From positions 124,001 to 188,000 of the forward strand of contig NZ_VFMM01000003.1 of the NCBI RefSeq assembly GCF_006715085.1: a stretch of DNA of 64,000 nucleotides, written 5' to 3'. A model generated the notes under the pieces. It worked only from the letters and a program-made list of their open reading frames with translations, did no database searches and had not been told where the DNA came from. Every line of letters begins with the position of its first letter. Within the stretch, counting starts at the first letter, position 1. This DNA is from Kribbella jejuensis. GTDB lineage: Bacteria > Actinomycetota > Actinomycetes > Propionibacteriales > Kribbellaceae. Made by a program: the position numbers and the translations under genes. Shown in pieces: positions 24,954 to 34,122 of this stretch.

Positions 24954-26907
24954 TCCGGGTGAGGCGGCCGTCCTGGGTGATCCGGATGGTGGTTGTGCGG
25001 GCGCCGACGGTCAGGTCGACGAAGTACATGCCGGCGACGGTCCGGGTCCGGTAGGTGACGGCTTCGGTCGGGGCGGTGGGCACGATCGCGGACAGGATCG
25101 TCGCGTCGGTGCCGTTGCGGCTGAACTTGACGACCGGTGCCGATTCGCGGTGGAAGATGTCGGGGTAGTACCAGCCCTGGACCGGGTCCTGCTGACCTTC
25201 GACGACCGTGATGCCGTCCTTGGCGGGCTGCTGCCGGTACGGGATCTGGAGCAGGTATGTCATGGCGCCGCGGCTCGTCGCGATCGCCGACGTGGGCGAT
25301 TGGACCGTGACCTGCTGGCCTGGCGCGAGGTGCCAGAGGGTCTCGTACCGTTGGGAGCTCGTGGCCTGACCGCGGTCGAGGGTGATGATCAGGTCGGGGT
25401 CCTTCAGCACGAGGACGTCGCGCTTGCGGGTGATACCCGGCGCGGGGGAGTCGGCGAGCGAGTACGACTCCCAGGTCGGCGTGATCGACGCCCGGGTCAG
25501 CTGGGTCGCGACGGATGTGGTGTCCGCGGACGGGATCGTCATCATGTTGTGCGCGGCCGCGCTTTTCGACCACGCCTGCCACTTGTCGAGCTGGTACCCG
25601 GAGTGACCCGGGTCGATCAGGATGTCGCGGCCGTGGGACGAGTACGTGATCGACGTGTGGTCGTCGTGACCGTGCAGTGTTCGCGCGGCGCCGTACCGGA
25701 TGCTGTACGTCGATTCCTGTGCGAACGGGCGCGTCTCGCCCCAGCCGGTGCGGCCGAAGATGTACCCGGCGTCGAAGACCGCGACGCGTTGCCCGGGCTT
25801 CGTACCGTGCTTGCCGAGAGAGGCGACGTAGTCGAGCGCTGTCCCGGCGGCACCGGTCGGCTTCTGCCGTACGGCGTCGCCGACCTGCTGGAGCTCGCCC
25901 GTGGACTTGGTCGCGAGCGCGAGCCATTCGGAGAGGGCTGCGCGCCGTTGGGAGATCACCGTGCCGGGGCTGGAACCGCACCGTTGCAGCGCCGTCGTCG
26001 CGCGGCCCCAGAGGAGGTAGTTGAACATCGCGTACCCGACGGACTGTTCGTTGGTGGATCCCTGCGCGTCGATCGCGGTGGTGATCGCCTCGGTCAGCCG
26101 GTTGACGGCGAGTGTCTTGAGCTCGGGGCGCTTGAGCGTGCAGCCGACGCCGTACAGCGCGATGCTCTCGTCGGTGCCGTGGTTCGACCGGCCGCTCCAG
26201 TTCACGATCATGAACTGCGCATGGTCGACGAGCGCCTTGTCGAGCCAGGCGTACTGCGTGGGCAGCTTGCTGACGTGCTGGCCGGTAAGGATGGCCTGGC
26301 GTGCGCACAGCAGCACGTTGGTGCGGTGCATCGTCGCCTCCCACGCGCCGACGTCACCCTTCCAGCTGTACGGGTTGTCCCGGACCCAGTCGTGGATGAT
26401 CGCCATCACGTGGTCGAGCGCCTTGCGGTCGCCGCGCGCGCCGGCCTCGATCCCGCTGCCGAGCCAGCGGAGCGAGTGCAACCACATGTACCAGCTGGGC
26501 TTCTGGTAGGGGTTCGAGCGCCAGTTGATGTTGCCGGTGCCGTCGCCGACCTTGTACGGCGGATCGTCGCCCCAGGCGAACGTGTCGGTCAGCAGCATCG
26601 GGACCGGTACCTGGATGCCGCTGTAGCCGGGGCACTCGTACGTGCCCGTGTTCGCCACCGGCGTGGACGGCGGGGGAGTCGCCGGGGTGTCGACGCCGGG
26701 GAGCGGCTCGTCAGTGGACTCCGGCACGGTCGGCGTTGGCGTTGGCGGTGGGGGTGCATTTGTCGGCGTGGGAGACGCGGAGACGGGCGCAGCGCGGGTG
26801 CCGGGCATCAGTACGAAGACGGCACCGGCGAAGGCGACACCGCAGACCAGCACGCAGGCAAGCGTCAGCGCGACGGTCCTACCCAACCGCCTCTGCTGCT
26901 GCGCCAC
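24946..26907 (-). CDS. Secreted heparinase II/III-like protein
   Basis: A 653-residue extracytoplasmic protein. An N-terminal TM or signal anchor (about 10-35) is followed by a Pro/Thr/Ser linker (about 40-85), an alpha/alpha-toroid-like region (LGSGIEAGARGDRKALDHVM, SNHGTDESIALYGVG) and a C-terminal beta-sandwich with HGHDDHTSITYSSHGRDILIDPGHSGY, characteristic of heparinase II/III and alginate-lyase-like proteins. It probably cleaves an acidic polysaccharide at the cell surface. The start is GTG with GAGAGGGGG upstream. Substrate is not predictable. Confidence 0.8.
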   Translation of the reverse strand: MAQQQRRLGRTVALTLACVLVCGVAFAGAVFVLMPGTRAAPVSASPTPTNAPPPPTPTPTVPESTDEPLPGVDTPATPPPSTPVANTGTYECPGYSGIQVPVPMLLTDTFAWGDDPPYKVGDGTGNINWRSNPYQKPSWYMWLHSLRWLGSGIEAGARGDRKALDHVMAIIHDWVRDNPYSWKGDVGAWEATMHRTNVLLCARQAILTGQHVSKLPTQYAWLDKALVDHAQFMIVNWSGRSNHGTDESIALYGVGCTLKRPELKTLAVNRLTEAITTAIDAQGSTNEQSVGYAMFNYLLWGRATTALQRCGSSPGTVISQRRAALSEWLALATKSTGELQQVGDAVRQKPTGAAGTALDYVASLGKHGTKPGQRVAVFDAGYIFGRTGWGETRPFAQESTYSIRYGAARTLHGHDDHTSITYSSHGRDILIDPGHSGYQLDKWQAWSKSAAAHNMMTIPSADTTSVATQLTRASITPTWESYSLADSPAPGITRKRDVLVLKDPDLIITLDRGQATSSQRYETLWHLAPGQQVTVQSPTSAIATSRGAMTYLLQIPYRQQPAKDGITVVEGQQDPVQGWYYPDIFHRESAPVVKFSRNGTDATILSAIVPTAPTEAVTYRTRTVAGMYFVDLTVGARTTTIRITQDGRLTRIN

Positions 26908-26931
26908 TCGCCCCCCTCTCGCGCCAGCAGT

Positions 26932-28293
26932 CTAGGCGGCCGAGGGTGCGGGGACTTCCGTACGGCGACCGAGGGCAGTCACGCCCAACCCGACGAGGCT
27001 CGCCGCGGCGGCGACGATCGCACACGTGACGAACCCGCTGCCGAGATCGTGGGCCGTACCGAGTAGCGGTCCGAACGTGGCGACGCCGATCGCCCCGCCG
27101 ATCTGCCGGGAGGTGTTGAACGCCGCCGAGGCCGCACCGTGCAGGGTCGGCTCGACCGCGGCGATCGACTGTGCGGTCAGCGTCGGCACGAGTAGCCCGG
27201 AGCTGAAGCCGATCGGGATCAGTGCCAGGACCATCGGCCAGACGGCCGACGCCGTACTCGCCCAGGCAAGGCCGAGCATCGCGACCGTGACCACCGCCTG
27301 GCCGAGCGCGAGTACGGCGGGGCGCCCGAGCCGCCGGGCCAGCGGTGCCGAGCCGATGTTCGCGATAGAGATCAGACCGGTCAACGGGAGGAACAGCAAC
27401 CCGGTCACCAGCGCGCTGAGGTGCCGGCCCTGCTGCAACAGCAGGCTCATCGAGAACAGCACGCCGTAGAAGGCGAAATTGAGCAACGACCCCTGGATCG
27501 CGGCGGCCGCGAAACCGCGGTCGGCGTACAACCGGGGCGGCAGCAACGGCGCCCGCACCGACCGCTCCACCGCCACGAAGCTCACCAGCCCGATGACTGC
27601 AACCGCCGCCGCGCCGAGGATCGCCGGATCGGACCAGCCGCGAACCGGTGCCTCGATCAGCGCGAACACCAGGCCGCCGATGAACGCCGTCGCGGTGCCC
27701 ATGCCCGCGACGTCCAGCCGCCTCGACCGCCGTACCACCGCAGGCATCGTCCGCCAGGCCCAGAGCGCGGCCGGAATCCCGATCACCACGTTGACCGCGA
27801 AGACGGCGCGCCAGTTCGCGAGTGCGACCAGGCCGCCACCCAGCAACGGACCGGCCGCCATCCCGGCACCACCGGCCGCGGCCCACCAACTGACCAGGCG
27901 GTGCCGGGCGTGTTCATCGGTCGCGGATGCCGTCGCCAGGACCAGGGCGCTGGGGAGCAGCAGCGCCGACCCCGCGCCTTGGACGAGCCGGGCGAGGTTC
28001 AGCATCAGCATCGAGCCGGCCGCCGCGCAGATCGCCGAGGACAGCGTGAAGACCAGCAGCCCGGTGAGGAACGCCCGCTTCGCGCCGAGGGTGTCGGCGA
28101 TCGCGCCGGCGCCGAGCATCAACGCGGCGAACGAGAGCGTGTAGGCGTTGAGCGACCACTCGAGCTCGGCACGGGATGCGTTCAGGTGGGAGGCGAGCTG
28201 GGCGAGCGTGACGTTCACGATCGTGCTGTCGACGAAGACCATGAACGAGGCGATCAACGCGAGCGCGACGACCGACCGGCGGGGAGCTGACAT
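26932..28293 (-). CDS. MFS multidrug efflux transporter (DHA2/EmrB-like)
   Basis: A 453-residue membrane protein with about 14 TM segments. Motif A is degenerate (GAIADTLGAKRAF), and the family C motif appears as AAGPLLGGGLVALANWRAVFAVNV. Such proteins export drugs or metabolites with proton antiport. ATG 28293 is chosen: TAGGCT (complement of 28301-28306) lies 6-7 nt upstream, giving a leaderless message, and a 20-bp palindrome overlaps the -35 area. No regulator gene is adjacent. Confidence 0.88.
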   Translation of the reverse strand: MSAPRRSVVALALIASFMVFVDSTIVNVTLAQLASHLNASRAELEWSLNAYTLSFAALMLGAGAIADTLGAKRAFLTGLLVFTLSSAICAAAGSMLMLNLARLVQGAGSALLLPSALVLATASATDEHARHRLVSWWAAAGGAGMAAGPLLGGGLVALANWRAVFAVNVVIGIPAALWAWRTMPAVVRRSRRLDVAGMGTATAFIGGLVFALIEAPVRGWSDPAILGAAAVAVIGLVSFVAVERSVRAPLLPPRLYADRGFAAAAIQGSLLNFAFYGVLFSMSLLLQQGRHLSALVTGLLFLPLTGLISIANIGSAPLARRLGRPAVLALGQAVVTVAMLGLAWASTASAVWPMVLALIPIGFSSGLLVPTLTAQSIAAVEPTLHGAASAAFNTSRQIGGAIGVATFGPLLGTAHDLGSGFVTCAIVAAAASLVGLGVTALGRRTEVPAPSAA

Positions 28294-28300
28294 GTCACCC

Positions 28301-28332
28301 AGCCTACGTCGCTGTTCGACAGACGTCGAACA
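28301..28332 (-). promoter_or_regulatory. Promoter and 20-bp palindromic operator of the MFS gene
   Basis: TGTTCGAC-AGAC-GTCGAACA (28313-28332) is a perfect 8-bp inverted repeat, typical of TetR operators. TAGGCT on the minus strand at 28306-28301 is the -10. The palindrome covers the expected -35. Confidence 0.65.
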
Positions 28333-28357
28333 ATGTCTCGGTCCGCGGATCACCCGG

Positions 28358-28388
28358 CCGCCGCCGGTGCAGGGGGAGCCGGCGGCGG
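28358..28388 (-). terminator. Hairpin downstream of the ABC importer operon
   Basis: CCGCCGCCGG (28358-28367) pairs perfectly with CCGGCGGCGG (28379-28388) around an 11-nt loop. It lies just after the stop of the last importer gene on the minus strand. There is no T-run. Confidence 0.5.
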
Positions 28389-28399
28389 GCGGGAGCCGG

Positions 28400-29428
28400 T
28401 CAGCTGCCGATGTCGGGTTCGGCTACGTGGCAGGCGGCTTGGTGGTTGGGGCCCAGGATGCGGAGGGTCGGGGTGACGTTATGGCACTTCTCGATGGCCA
28501 GCGGACAGCGCCAGCGGAAGCGGCAACCGGGGGTGGGGTCGATGACCTTCGGCGGCTCGCCGGTGTCGCCTTCGATGCCGGTCGACAACGGCGCACGCGG
28601 GTCGGGGACGGCGCCGAGGAGCAGGTCCGTGTACGGGTGCTTCGGGTTCTGCAGGACCGACTCCGTGGGACCGGTCTCGACCACGTGGCCGGCGTACATG
28701 ATCATCAGGCGGTCGGCGACGTACCGGGCGCTGGCGATGTCGTGGGTGATGTAGAGGAACGAGACGCCCTGCGATTCGCGCAGTTCGGCCATCAGGTTGA
28801 GCAGGCCGATCCGGATCGACACGTCGAGCATCGACACCGGCTCGTCGGCAAGGATCAGTTTCGGCTTGTGCGCCAGCGCCTGCGCGAACCCGATCCGTTG
28901 CCGCTGGCCACCACTCAGCTCGTACGGGAACCGGTTCATGATGTCCGACGCGGGCGACAACCCGACCGCCTCGACCACCCGTTCCGCCTCGGCGTACCGC
29001 TGCTCCCGGCTCAGCTCCGGCCGGTGCAGCTTCAGCGACCGCAGCACGCCGTGCGACACCCGGAACGCCGGGTTCAGCGAGCTGAACGGATCCTGGAACA
29101 CCATCGGTACGTCGCCACGGTAGGACAACTGGTCCTTCCGGGAGCGGTACGTCGACATCGCCCGGCCCTGGTAGAAGATCTCGCCGCTGGTCGGCTTGTA
29201 CACGCCCGCGAGCAGCCGCGCGATCGTACTCTTCCCGCTGCCGCTCTCACCCGCGAGCGCGACGATCTCCTGCTGCCCGATCGAGAAGCTCACCTCGTCG
29301 ACCGCGTGCAGCAGTTGCCGGGAGAACCCACGCCCGACCCGGAAGTGCCGGGTCAGATCCTTTGCCTCGAGCAACGGTGCCGCAGCAGTCCCGGTAGCCG
29401 CGTCCGAGGAACTGGAGACGGTGGTCAT
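28400..29428 (-). CDS. Oligopeptide/oligosaccharide ABC importer, ATP-binding protein (DppF/OppF-like)
   Basis: A 342-residue ATPase with Walker A GESGSGKST, signature LSGGQRQRI, Walker B LILADEPVSMLD and the C-terminal oligopeptide-transporter extension containing Cys (PGCRFRWRCPLAIEKC). It is the last gene of a five-gene importer operon. ATG 29428 has GGGAGG upstream and overlaps the preceding gene's stop (ATGA), so translation is coupled. It pairs with the DppD-like subunit to power uptake. Confidence 0.92.
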   Translation of the reverse strand: MTTVSSSSDAATGTAAAPLLEAKDLTRHFRVGRGFSRQLLHAVDEVSFSIGQQEIVALAGESGSGKSTIARLLAGVYKPTSGEIFYQGRAMSTYRSRKDQLSYRGDVPMVFQDPFSSLNPAFRVSHGVLRSLKLHRPELSREQRYAEAERVVEAVGLSPASDIMNRFPYELSGGQRQRIGFAQALAHKPKLILADEPVSMLDVSIRIGLLNLMAELRESQGVSFLYITHDIASARYVADRLMIMYAGHVVETGPTESVLQNPKHPYTDLLLGAVPDPRAPLSTGIEGDTGEPPKVIDPTPGCRFRWRCPLAIEKCHNVTPTLRILGPNHQAACHVAEPDIGS

Positions 29429-30402
29429 GAAACCTCCCGGGCAATCACGGTCGAGGGTGCGTGCAACAGGCACCGTGCCTGCACCGAACCCACCTGATAC
29501 AGGTCAGGCTCGATCTTCGGGCAGTCCTCGAACGCCTTCGGGCAGCGCGGCTGGAACCGGCACCCCGGCGGCGGCGACGCGAGGTTCGGCGGCGCTCCCG
29601 GAATCCCGGTCAACGGCACCTTGGGCCCACGGATCGACGGGAACGCATCCAGCAGGCCGGCACTGTACGGATGTTCAGGGTGGTCGAATACCGCGCGCGT
29701 GTCGCCGAACTCGACCACCTGCCCGGCGTACATCACGACGAGCTTGTCGGAGAAGTGACTGACCAGCGACATGTCGTGGGTGACGAAGATGACCGCGAAC
29801 CCGAGCTTGCGCTGCAGCTCCTTGATCTGCACCATCAGCGACCGCTGCGCGACCACGTCGAGCGCGGACGTCGGCTCGTCCATGATGATCAGGTCCGGCG
29901 TGAACAGCAGCGCCATCGCGATCATCGCCCGCTGCCGCATGCCGCCACTCAGCTGGTGCGGGTAGCTCTTCAGATGGATCGGGTCGATGCCGACCAGCCG
30001 CAGCACCTCGGCAGGCCGGCCCTCGTCGACCACCTCGTCGTGCGCCATGATCGCGTCGTGGAACTGCGCGCCGATGCTCTTCACCGGGTTCAGCGCGTTC
30101 ATCGCGCTCTGCATCACCACCGAGAAATCCCGCCAGCGCATCTCGGCCAGGTGTTTCTCGTTCATCCCGACGAGCTCACGGCCCTGGAACCGCACGCTGC
30201 CGCCGGTGATCGCGGCCGGCGACGACAGCAGCTGCGCGATCGCGAACAGCAGCGTCGACTTGCCGCAGCCGGACTCGCCGACCACCCCGACGAACTCACC
30301 TGCGTGGACGTCGAGATCCACGTGGTCGACCGCGACGACCGGGTGTGCGCCGGTGTCGTACTCGACGGTGAGATCACGGACCTCAAGAAGCTGATCTGGC
30401 AC
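29425..30402 (-). CDS. Oligopeptide/oligosaccharide ABC importer, ATP-binding protein (DppD/OppD-like)
   Basis: A 325-residue ATPase with Walker A GESGCGKST, signature LSGGMRQRA, Walker B LIIMDEPTSALD and the oligopeptide-transporter C-terminal motif PGCRFQPRCPKAFEDC. GTG 30402 with GGAGG upstream is preferred over an in-frame start at 30453, which would lie inside the permease gene. It overlaps the upstream permease gene by 20 bp. It forms the heterodimeric motor with the following ATPase. Confidence 0.92.
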   Translation of the reverse strand: MPDQLLEVRDLTVEYDTGAHPVVAVDHVDLDVHAGEFVGVVGESGCGKSTLLFAIAQLLSSPAAITGGSVRFQGRELVGMNEKHLAEMRWRDFSVVMQSAMNALNPVKSIGAQFHDAIMAHDEVVDEGRPAEVLRLVGIDPIHLKSYPHQLSGGMRQRAMIAMALLFTPDLIIMDEPTSALDVVAQRSLMVQIKELQRKLGFAVIFVTHDMSLVSHFSDKLVVMYAGQVVEFGDTRAVFDHPEHPYSAGLLDAFPSIRGPKVPLTGIPGAPPNLASPPPGCRFQPRCPKAFEDCPKIEPDLYQVGSVQARCLLHAPSTVIAREVS

Positions 30403-31315
30403 GTCGCCTCCGAACCGGCCGCAGCGCGGGATTGCTGATCTCGTCGAACGCATAGTTGAGCAGGGCGAACGAAACGCCGAGCAGCGCCACCGCCAGACCT
30501 GGCGAGAGCGCCCACGCGGGCAGGCCGTTCACCAGGGCGCCCTGGTTCTGCGCCCAGTAGAGCATGGTGCCCCAGCTCAGCGAGTTGGGGTCGCCGAGGC
30601 CGAGGAACTGCAGGCCGGCGGCGGTCAGTACCGAGTACAGCGCGGCGCCGAGGAAGTTCGCGACGATCAGCGAGATCATCGTCGGCAGCACCTCGACCAC
30701 GATGATGTACGACGATCTCTCGCCGCGGACCCGGGCCGACTCGAGGAAGTCCCGGTTCCGCAGCGACAGCGCCTGCGCCCGCATCTGTCTCGCGCCGTAC
30801 GACCAGCCGGTGAGGATCAGCACGATGATGATCACCGTCAGGTTGCCCTTACCGGCGTACGTCGCCAGCACGATGATCAGCGGGAACGTCGGGAGGACGA
30901 GAAAGATGTCGGTCAGCATCGACAGACCGTCGTCGGCGAACCCGCCCAGATACGCCGCCGAGACGCCGATGATGACCGACAAGATGGTGGCACCGAGCCC
31001 GGCGACCACGGCGATCACCAGGGACTCACGGGTGCTGTAGATGAGCTGCGCGTAGACGTCCTGCCCGAGTCCCGTCGTACCGAGCCAGTGGCTGCCCGAC
31101 GGGTGCTGCAGCGGCAGGTCGCCGATCGCCTGTGGATCGTGGTGCGCGCTCGGGACGAACAGCCCCGGGAACGCGGCGAGCAGGATGAAGAGCAGGAGCA
31201 ACGCGGCCCCGACCACAGCCTTGCGATTGCGCAGGATGGCGCGGAACAGTCCGCCCCGCGGCCGGCGAGTGGTAGTTGCGACCGGTGCGGATGCACCAGC
31301 AACGACAGCGCTCAT
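30383..31315 (-). CDS. ABC importer permease (DppC/OppC-like)
   Basis: A 310-residue permease with an N-terminal TM followed by the GTTGLGQDVYAQLIYSTRESL signature of the OppC group and a binding-protein-dependent transport domain (about 100-290) with five further TM segments. ATG 31315 starts just after the DppB stop at 31320. The frame is open back to 31381, but that part overlaps the upstream gene and lacks a ribosome-binding site. Confidence 0.9.
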   Translation of the reverse strand: MSAVVAGASAPVATTTRRPRGGLFRAILRNRKAVVGAALLLLFILLAAFPGLFVPSAHHDPQAIGDLPLQHPSGSHWLGTTGLGQDVYAQLIYSTRESLVIAVVAGLGATILSVIIGVSAAYLGGFADDGLSMLTDIFLVLPTFPLIIVLATYAGKGNLTVIIIVLILTGWSYGARQMRAQALSLRNRDFLESARVRGERSSYIIVVEVLPTMISLIVANFLGAALYSVLTAAGLQFLGLGDPNSLSWGTMLYWAQNQGALVNGLPAWALSPGLAVALLGVSFALLNYAFDEISNPALRPVRRRRARSAS

Positions 31316-31319
31316 CAAC

Positions 31320-32318
31320 TCATCCCTTCGTCCGGGCTCGCGGGTCGAGCAGGAACACCGCGAAGTCGCAGAGCAGGACACAGATCAGCACCGCGAGCGT
31401 CACCAGCAGGAACAGTGCCTGCAGCAACGGGTAGTCGGTGCTCACCGTGGCGTTGTAGAACATGTAACCCAGGCCCGGGTAGTTGAACACGTACTCGACC
31501 AGGATCGTCCCGGAGATCACGAAGCCGAGCGACATCGCGAACCCGGACAGGTTGGGCAGGAACGCGTTCCGGCCGGCGTACCCGAACATGATCTTGCGGC
31601 CCGGGATGCCCTTCGCCCGCGCCATCCGGACGTAGTCCTCGGCGAGCGTGGTGACCATGTTGTTCCGCATGGTCAGGATCCAGCCGCCGACCGCGGTGAC
31701 CAGGATCGTCGACGCCGGCAGGATCCCGTGCTTGACCACACTCCAGATGAACTCACCACTGAACCCCGGCGTGAGTCCCTGGTCGTAGTTGAAGTCGTTC
31801 GGCAGGATCGGGTTGCTGCCGATCGCGAACAGCGAGATCAGCAGCAGCGCGACCCAGAAGTACGGCAGCGCCGAGGTGACGATGAAGACCGGCGGCACGA
31901 TGCCGTCGATCAGCCCGCCGCGCCGCCAGCCGGCCACCGTACCGATCAGCGTGCCGAGGACGAACGCCAGCACGGTCGCGATACCGACCAGGCCGAGTGT
32001 CCACGGCAGCGCGCTGCCGATCAGCGACGTGACCGGGGCCCCGAGGCTGCTGCCGATCGAGACACCCCAGTGCCCGGTGACCATCGACTTCAGGTACTCG
32101 AGGTACTGCAGCATCAGGTTCTTGCCCGGGTCGAAGCCGAACTCGGCCAGCACCGTCCGCAACTGCTCCGGTGTGACCACCGATCCGCCCTTGCTGAACC
32201 GTTCCCGGAGCGCCTGCTCCGGGCTGCCCGGCATCATCCGCGGGATGAAGAAGTTCAGCGTCATCGCCGCCCACAGCGTGAGCACGAAGAACCCGAGACG
32301 TCGTATCAGGTATCGCAC
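31320..32318 (-). CDS. ABC importer permease (DppB/OppB-like)
   Basis: A 332-residue permease with a first TM at about 8-28 (RRLGFFVLTLWAAMTLNFFIPRMMPG, OppB-type opening) and the conserved EAA-like loop in MARAKGIPGRKIMFGYAGRNA. Three closely spaced starts (TTG, GTG, GTG) are possible; GTG 32318 is 9 nt from GAGGAG and fits best. It forms the channel with the DppC-like permease. Confidence 0.88.
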   Translation of the reverse strand: MRYLIRRLGFFVLTLWAAMTLNFFIPRMMPGSPEQALRERFSKGGSVVTPEQLRTVLAEFGFDPGKNLMLQYLEYLKSMVTGHWGVSIGSSLGAPVTSLIGSALPWTLGLVGIATVLAFVLGTLIGTVAGWRRGGLIDGIVPPVFIVTSALPYFWVALLLISLFAIGSNPILPNDFNYDQGLTPGFSGEFIWSVVKHGILPASTILVTAVGGWILTMRNNMVTTLAEDYVRMARAKGIPGRKIMFGYAGRNAFLPNLSGFAMSLGFVISGTILVEYVFNYPGLGYMFYNATVSTDYPLLQALFLLVTLAVLICVLLCDFAVFLLDPRARTKG

Positions 32319-32368
32319 TCCCACCAACTCCTCGTGCTCACGCTCATCTGATCCTTACTACTTCTGGA

Positions 32369-34090
32369 CTACTTCTGGGCGGACTTCGAGTACAGGTTGG
32401 TCAGCACCTGACCGACATCGGGGATGTTGTACGGCGCCGGCTGCGCGTACGGGTTGTCCTGCGTCGGCCAGCCGTCCAGGTCCTTGGTGTTGTACTGGTA
32501 CCAGTCGACCGACTCGGTCGTCGGGATCACCGGGACGTCCTTGATCATGTACGACGAGATCTGCTTGATCAGCTTGACCTGGGTGTCCGGATCGGCGGAG
32601 GCGTACTGGTCGAACAGCTTGTCCACCTCGGGCTTCATGTAGCGCGAGTAGTTGCTGCTGGCCTGCTTGCCGATCGGGGCCGAGTTCTTCGAGTACAGCA
32701 GCTGCCGCAGCTCGTAGTACGGCGTCGGGCCGCCGGACTGGCTCGCGTAGGCGAGGTCGTAGTCACCGGTGAACAGCTTCTGGTTGTACGACTGCTGCTG
32801 CAGGTCCTGGATCGTCAGGTCGATGCCGGCCTTCGCGAGCTGCTGTTTGACGACCGCCAGCGACGCGTCCCAGTCGGTGTAGCCGGTGACCGTGATGATG
32901 CTCAGCTTCAGCTTGTTCGAGTCGGAGTACCCGGCGGTCTGCAGCAGCTGCTTGGCCTTGTCCAGGTTCTGCTTGTCGTACCCGGCCGCGGCCACCGCGT
33001 CCTTGTCGTAGTACTTGTCGAACGTCGGCGACACGACACCGGACTGGTTCGCGGCCGGCTGGTACCCGCTCTCACCGATCTTCGAGATCTGCTCGCGGTC
33101 GAGCGCGTACGCGATCGCCTGCCGGACCGCCAGCTTGCTGGTCGCCGGACGGGACGGGTCGTTGTTCGGGACGATCGCGACGTTCGCGGTCGGCGGGAAC
33201 CAGTAGTTGTTCTCCGGCGACTTCGCCTTGTAGAAGTTGTCGATGTTCGGGATGTACTGACCGCCCCACTGCGCCTTGCCGCTGGCCAGGTCGAGGTTGG
33301 CGGGGTTGTTGTCCAGGTACGCCGGGTACTGCACCTTCTGCACGTACGGCTTGCCCGGCTGCCAGTACGACGGGTTCGCGACGTAGGTGATGTTGTTCGA
33401 GGTGCAGGACTCGACGGTGAACGGGCCGGTGCCGACGGGCTTCGGGTCCGTCCAGGTCGCGGGCTTCGACGCGGCCTCGCCGGTGGACCAGATGTGCTTC
33501 GGCACGATCCCGACCTGCCCGGCGAAGTTGAAGAAGTACGGTTCGGCGGCGGCCTTGAACTTCAGCGTGACCTTGTTGCCGGCCGCAGTGACGCTGGTCA
33601 GCCCGGCACCGGTCCACAGGGAGTACAGGTCGAGGGCCGGCTGTTCCTTCATCCGGGTGAAGGTGTAGACGACGTCGTCGGCGGTGAACGGCTGACCGTC
33701 GCTCCACTTCACGCCGTCGCGGATGGTGAAGACGATCGAGTCCTTCTTCGGTGACCAGGTGAAGTCGGTCGCCAGCATCGGCGTGGTGGCGCCCGCCTTC
33801 AGCACGTTGACGAAGGTCAGCGGCTCGTAGACGAAGCCGTTGGCCTCCTGGTTGACCGCCGGGTTGAACGGGTTGAACTGGCACGGCCAGGTCTGCCCGC
33901 CGACGTTGGCGATGGTGACGGTGCCACCCTGCTTGTGTTCCCCGGTGCCGCCGCCTCCGCCGGTGCTCGTCGAGGACGACGGGTTGGACGAGCTTGCGCT
34001 CCCGATCGGCTTGTCGCCGCCGCCGCAGGCCGCGGTCAGTGCGCCGACCGCGATCGCCGCGACGGCGATGCGTGTGATGCTGCCCCTCAT
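32369..34090 (-). CDS. ABC importer solute-binding lipoprotein (family 5)
   Basis: A 573-residue lipoprotein. The signal peptide ends in a lipobox (LTAAC), followed by a Ser/Gly-rich linker and the SBP_bac_5 fold (FTIRDGVKWSDGQPFTADDVVYTF signature). This group binds oligopeptides but in actinobacteria very often oligosaccharides such as cellobiose or xylo-oligomers. The operon's ROK kinase and divergent ROK repressor favour a sugar ligand. ATG 34090 begins directly at the signal peptide. Confidence 0.9.
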   Translation of the reverse strand: MRGSITRIAVAAIAVGALTAACGGGDKPIGSASSSNPSSSTSTGGGGGTGEHKQGGTVTIANVGGQTWPCQFNPFNPAVNQEANGFVYEPLTFVNVLKAGATTPMLATDFTWSPKKDSIVFTIRDGVKWSDGQPFTADDVVYTFTRMKEQPALDLYSLWTGAGLTSVTAAGNKVTLKFKAAAEPYFFNFAGQVGIVPKHIWSTGEAASKPATWTDPKPVGTGPFTVESCTSNNITYVANPSYWQPGKPYVQKVQYPAYLDNNPANLDLASGKAQWGGQYIPNIDNFYKAKSPENNYWFPPTANVAIVPNNDPSRPATSKLAVRQAIAYALDREQISKIGESGYQPAANQSGVVSPTFDKYYDKDAVAAAGYDKQNLDKAKQLLQTAGYSDSNKLKLSIITVTGYTDWDASLAVVKQQLAKAGIDLTIQDLQQQSYNQKLFTGDYDLAYASQSGGPTPYYELRQLLYSKNSAPIGKQASSNYSRYMKPEVDKLFDQYASADPDTQVKLIKQISSYMIKDVPVIPTTESVDWYQYNTKDLDGWPTQDNPYAQPAPYNIPDVGQVLTNLYSKSAQK

Positions 34091-34122
34091 CGTCTTCTGC
34101 CTTTCGCTACTGGAAATCCTGG

